From Rhizorhapis sp. SPR117 (GTDB taxonomy: Bacteria > Pseudomonadota > Alphaproteobacteria > Sphingomonadales > Sphingomonadaceae): a stretch of DNA of 64,000 nt. Each line of letters opens with the position of its first letter. Within the stretch, counting starts at the first letter, position 1. The notes under the pieces were generated by a model. That model was not told the DNA's origin, did not search any database, and saw nothing but the letters and a program-made list of their open reading frames with translations. Below, piece after piece: positions 61,455-64,000 of this stretch. The stretch is taken from NCBI RefSeq assembly GCF_021742065.1, contig NZ_JAKKIE010000014.1, positions 12,584 through 76,583 on the forward strand, given 5' to 3'. Both the position numbers and the translations under genes were made by a program.

Positions 61455-61840
61455 GGCCGATCTCCTTTCGTCGCGCGGCGTTCGAGCAAGGGCAATTCCA
61501 GCTCTACCCGGTCATGCAGCACCTTGGGCACGACCTTCTGCCCTTCGCCGGAGTCCATGCGGATCAGGCCGTAGCTCGCCATCGTCTTGAGGGTCCGGGA
61601 CAGGCTGGGCTTCGTCCGTCCGGTGATCCGCGAAAGTTCCTCCAGCGAGCCGGGCGACTGCTCGTCGATGACGCGCAGCAGCTTGCGGTTCCCGCTGGAG
61701 AGGATTTGCGCGAAGGATTCCGTGGATGTGAACCACACCTTCGGATCGCCGGCCGCCGGTTTTTCCTCGCCTTTGGCGATCCGCATGGTGCGGGCCTTCA
61801 TTTCTTCGTAGTCGGCAATCCCGACTTTCAGGGTGGTCAT
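61451..61840 (-). CDS. TumA-like antitoxin (winged-helix DNA-binding)
   Basis: A 129-aa protein with a MarR-like winged helix (about 50-120: FAQILSSGNRKLLRVID, SLEELSRITGRTKPSLSRTLKTMASYGLI). This is the HVO_A0114-type putative DNA-binding family that accompanies TumE/DUF6516 toxins. ATG 61840 overlaps the tumE stop and its own stop overlaps the recombinase ATG (both ATGA). As antitoxin it should neutralise TumE and repress the operon; this is inferred from family and pairing. Confidence 0.8.
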   Translation of the reverse strand: MTTLKVGIADYEEMKARTMRIAKGEEKPAAGDPKVWFTSTESFAQILSSGNRKLLRVIDEQSPGSLEELSRITGRTKPSLSRTLKTMASYGLIRMDSGEGQKVVPKVLHDRVELELPLLERRATKGDRP

Positions 61841-62190
61841 ATTACGCCTCGCTCCTTCAAAACCGCGTCCACCGCCTGCCAGAAGTCGGCCAGCAGCGTG
61901 GCCGCATCCTCGTAGGCGTATGGCTTCACGGTCTGGAGGCGGTGCCGGTGGTCCATCGGCTCGCCCCTCCTGCCCCGGCCGACCGGATGGGCGTTGTCTA
62001 AGCCGACCAGCCGTTCGCCCGAAGGCCCGTGAAGCGTGAGCGAATAATCGAGGCCGTGCGGCTTTTCCGGCGAAACCGGAACGCGGGTGACGATGAACTT
62101 CACCCAATGGCCGCCCTCGGGATCGACAACCAGCACCTGTCCGTCGAGGTCCAGAAGCGTATCGAGGCTCGGGTCACGATCCTCGCTCAT
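61837..62190 (-). CDS. TumE-like toxin (DUF6516)
   Basis: A 117-aa protein with the DUF6516/TumE pattern: GGHWVKFIVTRVPVSPEKPHG, LDYSLTLHGPSGERLVGLDNAH, a DHRH segment (MDHRHRLQ) and YAYEDAATLLADFWQAVDAVL. TumE proteins are toxins of type II modules carried on Tn3 transposons, plasmids and ICEs; the target is not firmly established. It overlaps the unknown gene upstream (ATGA) and tumA downstream (ATGA), with toxin first, the order reported for the family. Confidence 0.82.
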   Translation of the reverse strand: MSEDRDPSLDTLLDLDGQVLVVDPEGGHWVKFIVTRVPVSPEKPHGLDYSLTLHGPSGERLVGLDNAHPVGRGRRGEPMDHRHRLQTVKPYAYEDAATLLADFWQAVDAVLKERGVI

Positions 62191-62510
62191 GGCTTACTGT
62201 TACCATCTGATGTTAATGATGACAAGCCCTGATTGTCGGGATCGGCGTCGATGGGACCGAACAGGCGGTCGAGCACGTCGCCGAAATACCGCTCGAAGAT
62301 TTCAAGCTCGGCCTCGGTGATCGGCACCTTTTCAGGCCAGTCGTCGATGACGGGCAGCGTCTCCACATCGACAATGCGAAGCGGCGACCTGCGGCGCTCC
62401 GGGCCGTCCGGCGTGGGTTCGTCGGCATAGTCGAAAAGATCGTCGGGAAGCGTCTCGGGGACAGGCTGTCGTGGCCGCCCTTTGCGGGCGCGGCGGCGCT
62501 CTGCGCACAT
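62187..62510 (-). CDS. Hypothetical protein of the conjugative element (107 aa)
   Basis: A 107-aa acidic protein with a basic N-terminus (MCAERRRARKGRPRQP) and an acidic C-terminal half (PEKVPITEAELEIFERYFGDVLDRLF). No domain is recognised. ATG 62510 is chosen because GGAGG is 6 bases upstream; an ATG at 62522 overlaps that ribosome site. The ribosome site lies in the arm of a long inverted repeat (62516-62577). Its stop overlaps the tumE start. It may be a third component of the toxin-antitoxin operon or an unrelated ICE gene. Confidence 0.65.
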   Translation of the reverse strand: MCAERRRARKGRPRQPVPETLPDDLFDYADEPTPDGPERRRSPLRIVDVETLPVIDDWPEKVPITEAELEIFERYFGDVLDRLFGPIDADPDNQGLSSLTSDGNSKP

Positions 62511-62515
62511 GGAAT

Positions 62516-62577
62516 CCTCCATGGTTCTGGTGGATTCCGGGGCGCTCAAGGCCCCGGATTTAGGCGAACCATGGAGG
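62516..62577 (-). repeat. Nested inverted repeat covering a ribosome binding site
   Basis: Outer arms CCTCCATGGTTC (62516-62527) and GAACCATGGAGG (62566-62577) are perfect 12-base complements; inner arms TCCGGGGC (62536-62543) and GCCCCGGA (62551-62558) form an 8-bp stem with a 7-base loop. On the minus-strand mRNA the GGAGG that serves the gene starting at 62510 is the last part of the outer arm. Confidence 0.75.
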
Positions 62578-62645
62578 GGGATTGGCGGCCTGTAGCGTGC
62601 CGCATTCGCGCCAGTGTGCTGGCGGCACCCCCCGCCGGGACGGGC

Positions 62646-62867
62646 TTAGCTTGCGGCTCGCCGTGCCTTGGCGAAGCCGCGATCCGTGGCGATGAACCGC
62701 TCCAGCATCGGCACGATAAGCCTGATGGGATCGGCGGCGGGCTGGCCGCTTTCGCGGGCCAGCACCTCGGCATAGGCGGCCAGATCGCGGTGAAGTGGCG
62801 CGGGCAGTTCCACCGTCACCTTGACGGGCTTGTCGTCGGGGAGCGGGCCGAGTTTCAGTTTCGTCAT
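62646..62867 (-). CDS. DUF2274 domain protein of the Trb conjugation cluster
   Basis: A 73-aa protein: LKLGPLPDDKPVKVTVELPAPLHRDLAAYAEVL, then PIRLIVPMLERFIATDRGF. DUF2274 proteins are encoded directly after trbI in Tn4371-type ICEs, exactly as here, and look like ribbon-helix-helix proteins. ATG 62867 has AGGAGG 7 bases upstream, and the trbI stop is 2 bases before the ATG. The function is unknown. Confidence 0.85.
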   Translation of the reverse strand: MTKLKLGPLPDDKPVKVTVELPAPLHRDLAAYAEVLARESGQPAADPIRLIVPMLERFIATDRGFAKARRAAS

Positions 62868-62869
62868 GG

Positions 62870-63840
62870 TCAACCTCCTGCCGGCTCGAACACAAGGTCG
62901 CGGGTGACGATGATCCTGACCGGGAAGCCGGGCCGGATGGTGAGCGTCGGCGCGACCTGCAACTGGCGCTGGACGATCTGCTGGCCCGCCTGATTGACGG
63001 TATCCTGCGCGCCGTCGCGGATGGCGCGGATCAGGCGGTCCTCGTCGCTGGTCGCCAGCTCCGTGCCGATTGCGAGCAACGTGGACAGCCCTGCCGCCTT
63101 CATCAGATCCCACCAATGATAGTCGACGCCATCCTCAAGGCCGGCATAGCCGGAAGCGTCCGCGCCCGGCAGCCGCTCCAGGACGATGGAACGGCCGCCC
63201 GGCAGGATCAGGCGGTTCCACACCAGCAACACCCTGCGCTGGCCGAAGGTCACGCCGTCATCGTATTGGCCGATGATGCGCGTGCCCTGCGGGATTAACA
63301 GCAGCGAGCCGGTCGGGCTGTCATAGACGTTCTCCGTCACCTGCGCGGTGATCTGGCCCGGAAGGTCCGAACGGATGCCGGTGATGAGTGCGGCCGGGAT
63401 CACGGCCCCGGCCTGAAGGATGTAGGGCGATGCCGGCGGCGTCACGCGATCCGGCGCGACCGTCCGCCGATCCACCGGCCCGTTGAGGAACGCCGTGTGC
63501 CGGTCCTGTGGCCCCGTAGCGCCAGGCTGACCGGGGAGGCCGAGACCGGCAAGGCCGGGCGTAGCGATGCCGGTTGCGGTCCCCGTGCCGGGCGCGGTCT
63601 GGAAAAAGACGCGGCTGACGCGCGCGGCTTCTTCCTCGGCGAGACGGCGCTGTTCCTCGGGATCGACGGCGGGCGTCGCCATGACGGGCGGCGCAACCGG
63701 CCGGCCCCGGTTCTGCGCGTCGAGGATCGGACGGCCGAGGTCGCCCGGCAGCGCCGGCCCCAGGACAGGGCCGGTATAGTCGCGCGGCAGGCCGGACAGC
63801 CCGTCAGCCGTGGGCCGGTTGTCGGTTGAATAGTATAAAC
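62870..63840 (-). pseudogene. trbI: TrbI (VirB10-type) conjugal transfer protein, 5' end removed by an IS
   Basis: About 320 codons of TrbI, the channel protein that spans both membranes in type IV secretion. The frame reads STDNRPTADGLSGLPRDYTGP, then the usual proline-rich link, PYILQAGAVIPAALITGIRSDLPG, QVTENVYDSPTGSLLLIPQGTRIIGQYD and ends VRIIVTRDLVFEPAGG, the normal C-terminus. The N-terminal cytoplasmic part and membrane helix are missing: upstream of about 63838 the sequence is the end of an IS21 element. The first in-frame ATG is at 63682, so a shortened, probably non-functional protein could be made. Confidence 0.85.
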
Positions 63841-64000
63841 GGCGGAGTAAAAATGTACCACTGACGGGTCTTTTGGGGTCCGTTCATTTCGGAGTAAAAG
63901 TGTACCGGTCCTGATGGGTCCTCGGAGAGAGGGCCGGAGGATGAAGTCAGTGGAGATATATGCGAAGGTCCGTCGGGCCGTATTGGTTGAAGGGATGACG
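63841..64000 (+). mobile_element. IS21-family insertion sequence, left end
   Basis: Two direct copies of CGGAGTAAAA(A/G)TGTACC, at 63843-63859 and 63890-63906 (47 bases apart), are the multiple terminal repeats typical of IS21 elements, and istA starts 35 bases later. The element interrupts trbI and runs off the window. The exact first base of the element and its target duplication cannot be fixed without the other end. Confidence 0.8.
63941..64000 (+). CDS. istA: IS21-family transposase IstA, N-terminal 20 codons
   Basis: The frame starts at ATG 63941 and reads MKSVEIYAKVRRAVLVEGMT, matching the start of IstA proteins (VELYAKVRRAVLVEGMS ...). IstA is the DDE transposase that works with the IstB ATPase. 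GAGAGAGG and GGAGG precede the ATG. The gene is cut by the window edge only. Confidence 0.85.
   Translation, partial: MKSVEIYAKVRRAVLVEGMT

Noticed and set aside
63442..63861. 139-codon minus-strand frame with an ATG start
   Set aside because: It is an Arg/Pro/Ser-rich out-of-frame shadow of trbI; the trbI frame itself shows the conserved sequence.
1..64000. CRISPR array, rRNA genes, prophage structural genes
   Set aside because: No regularly spaced direct repeats of CRISPR type, no rRNA-like sequence, and no capsid, tail or terminase genes were seen.

Overview
The window is a GC-rich alphaproteobacterial chromosome segment, most likely a sphingomonad (Sphingobium/Sphingomonas-like). The grounds are family content and gene order: ubiG next to lysC, ptsP/rodZ-like/cpoB/tilS/ftsH in a row, tsaB-rimI-mucR-fur-plsC-miaB-phoH-ybeY-corC in a row, DUF2849-cysI-DUF934-cysH, UPF0262, opgGH, a perfect EcfG-type stress promoter, and many small lipoproteins typical of the group. 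No rRNA gene, complete tRNA gene or CRISPR array is visible.

Layout. 1-12.5 kb: the end of gltB, two envelope lipoprotein-type genes, ubiG, lysC, a flavin oxidoreductase, ptsP, and a cell-envelope/housekeeping run (rodZ-like, cpoB, tilS, ftsH). 12.9-17.9 kb: a TetR regulator, an exported peroxiredoxin, a PilZ protein, a REP-like palindrome, then a string of very small genes: a glycine-zipper lipoprotein, two tandem paralogues of 66 and 58 aa, a cold-shock protein, and an entericidin behind an EcfG promoter. 17.9-24.3 kb: a nitronate-monooxygenase-like protein with a cysteine-rich tail, glycosyltransferase, hydrolase, selO and astD. 24.4-28.3 kb: a compact assimilatory sulfate/siroheme operon (cobA-DUF2849-cysI-DUF934-cysH) whose genes mostly overlap. 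28.3-39.4 kb: dnaB, opgGH, UPF0262, a GH25-like protein that has lost its catalytic residues, cdd, dcd, a phosphatase, rhlE, and an unusual Phd-like/PAS fusion. 39.5-47.5 kb: nfuA and the conserved tsaB-to-corC block.

47.6-58.9 kb is a complete assimilatory nitrate module: a leader RNA with hairpins and an intrinsic terminator (looks like an ANTAR/NasT antitermination leader), nrtA, nrtB, a fused two-domain ATPase nrtCD, an outer-membrane porin, nirB, nirD and nasA. Together they import nitrate and reduce it to ammonium. A siroheme methyltransferase gene that once followed nasA is cut after 22 codons.

58.9-64 kb is mobile DNA. Three gene fragments (cobA, an IS5-type transposase, a tyrosine integrase) are joined end to end, followed by the 3' end of a tRNA-Ser acting as an attachment-site remnant. 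Next comes the end of an integrative conjugative element read on the minus strand: trbI, DUF2274, an unknown gene, a TumE/TumA toxin-antitoxin pair and a large serine recombinase. The last four are linked by ATGA overlaps. trbI is cut at its 5' end by an IS21-family element whose istA gene runs off the window.
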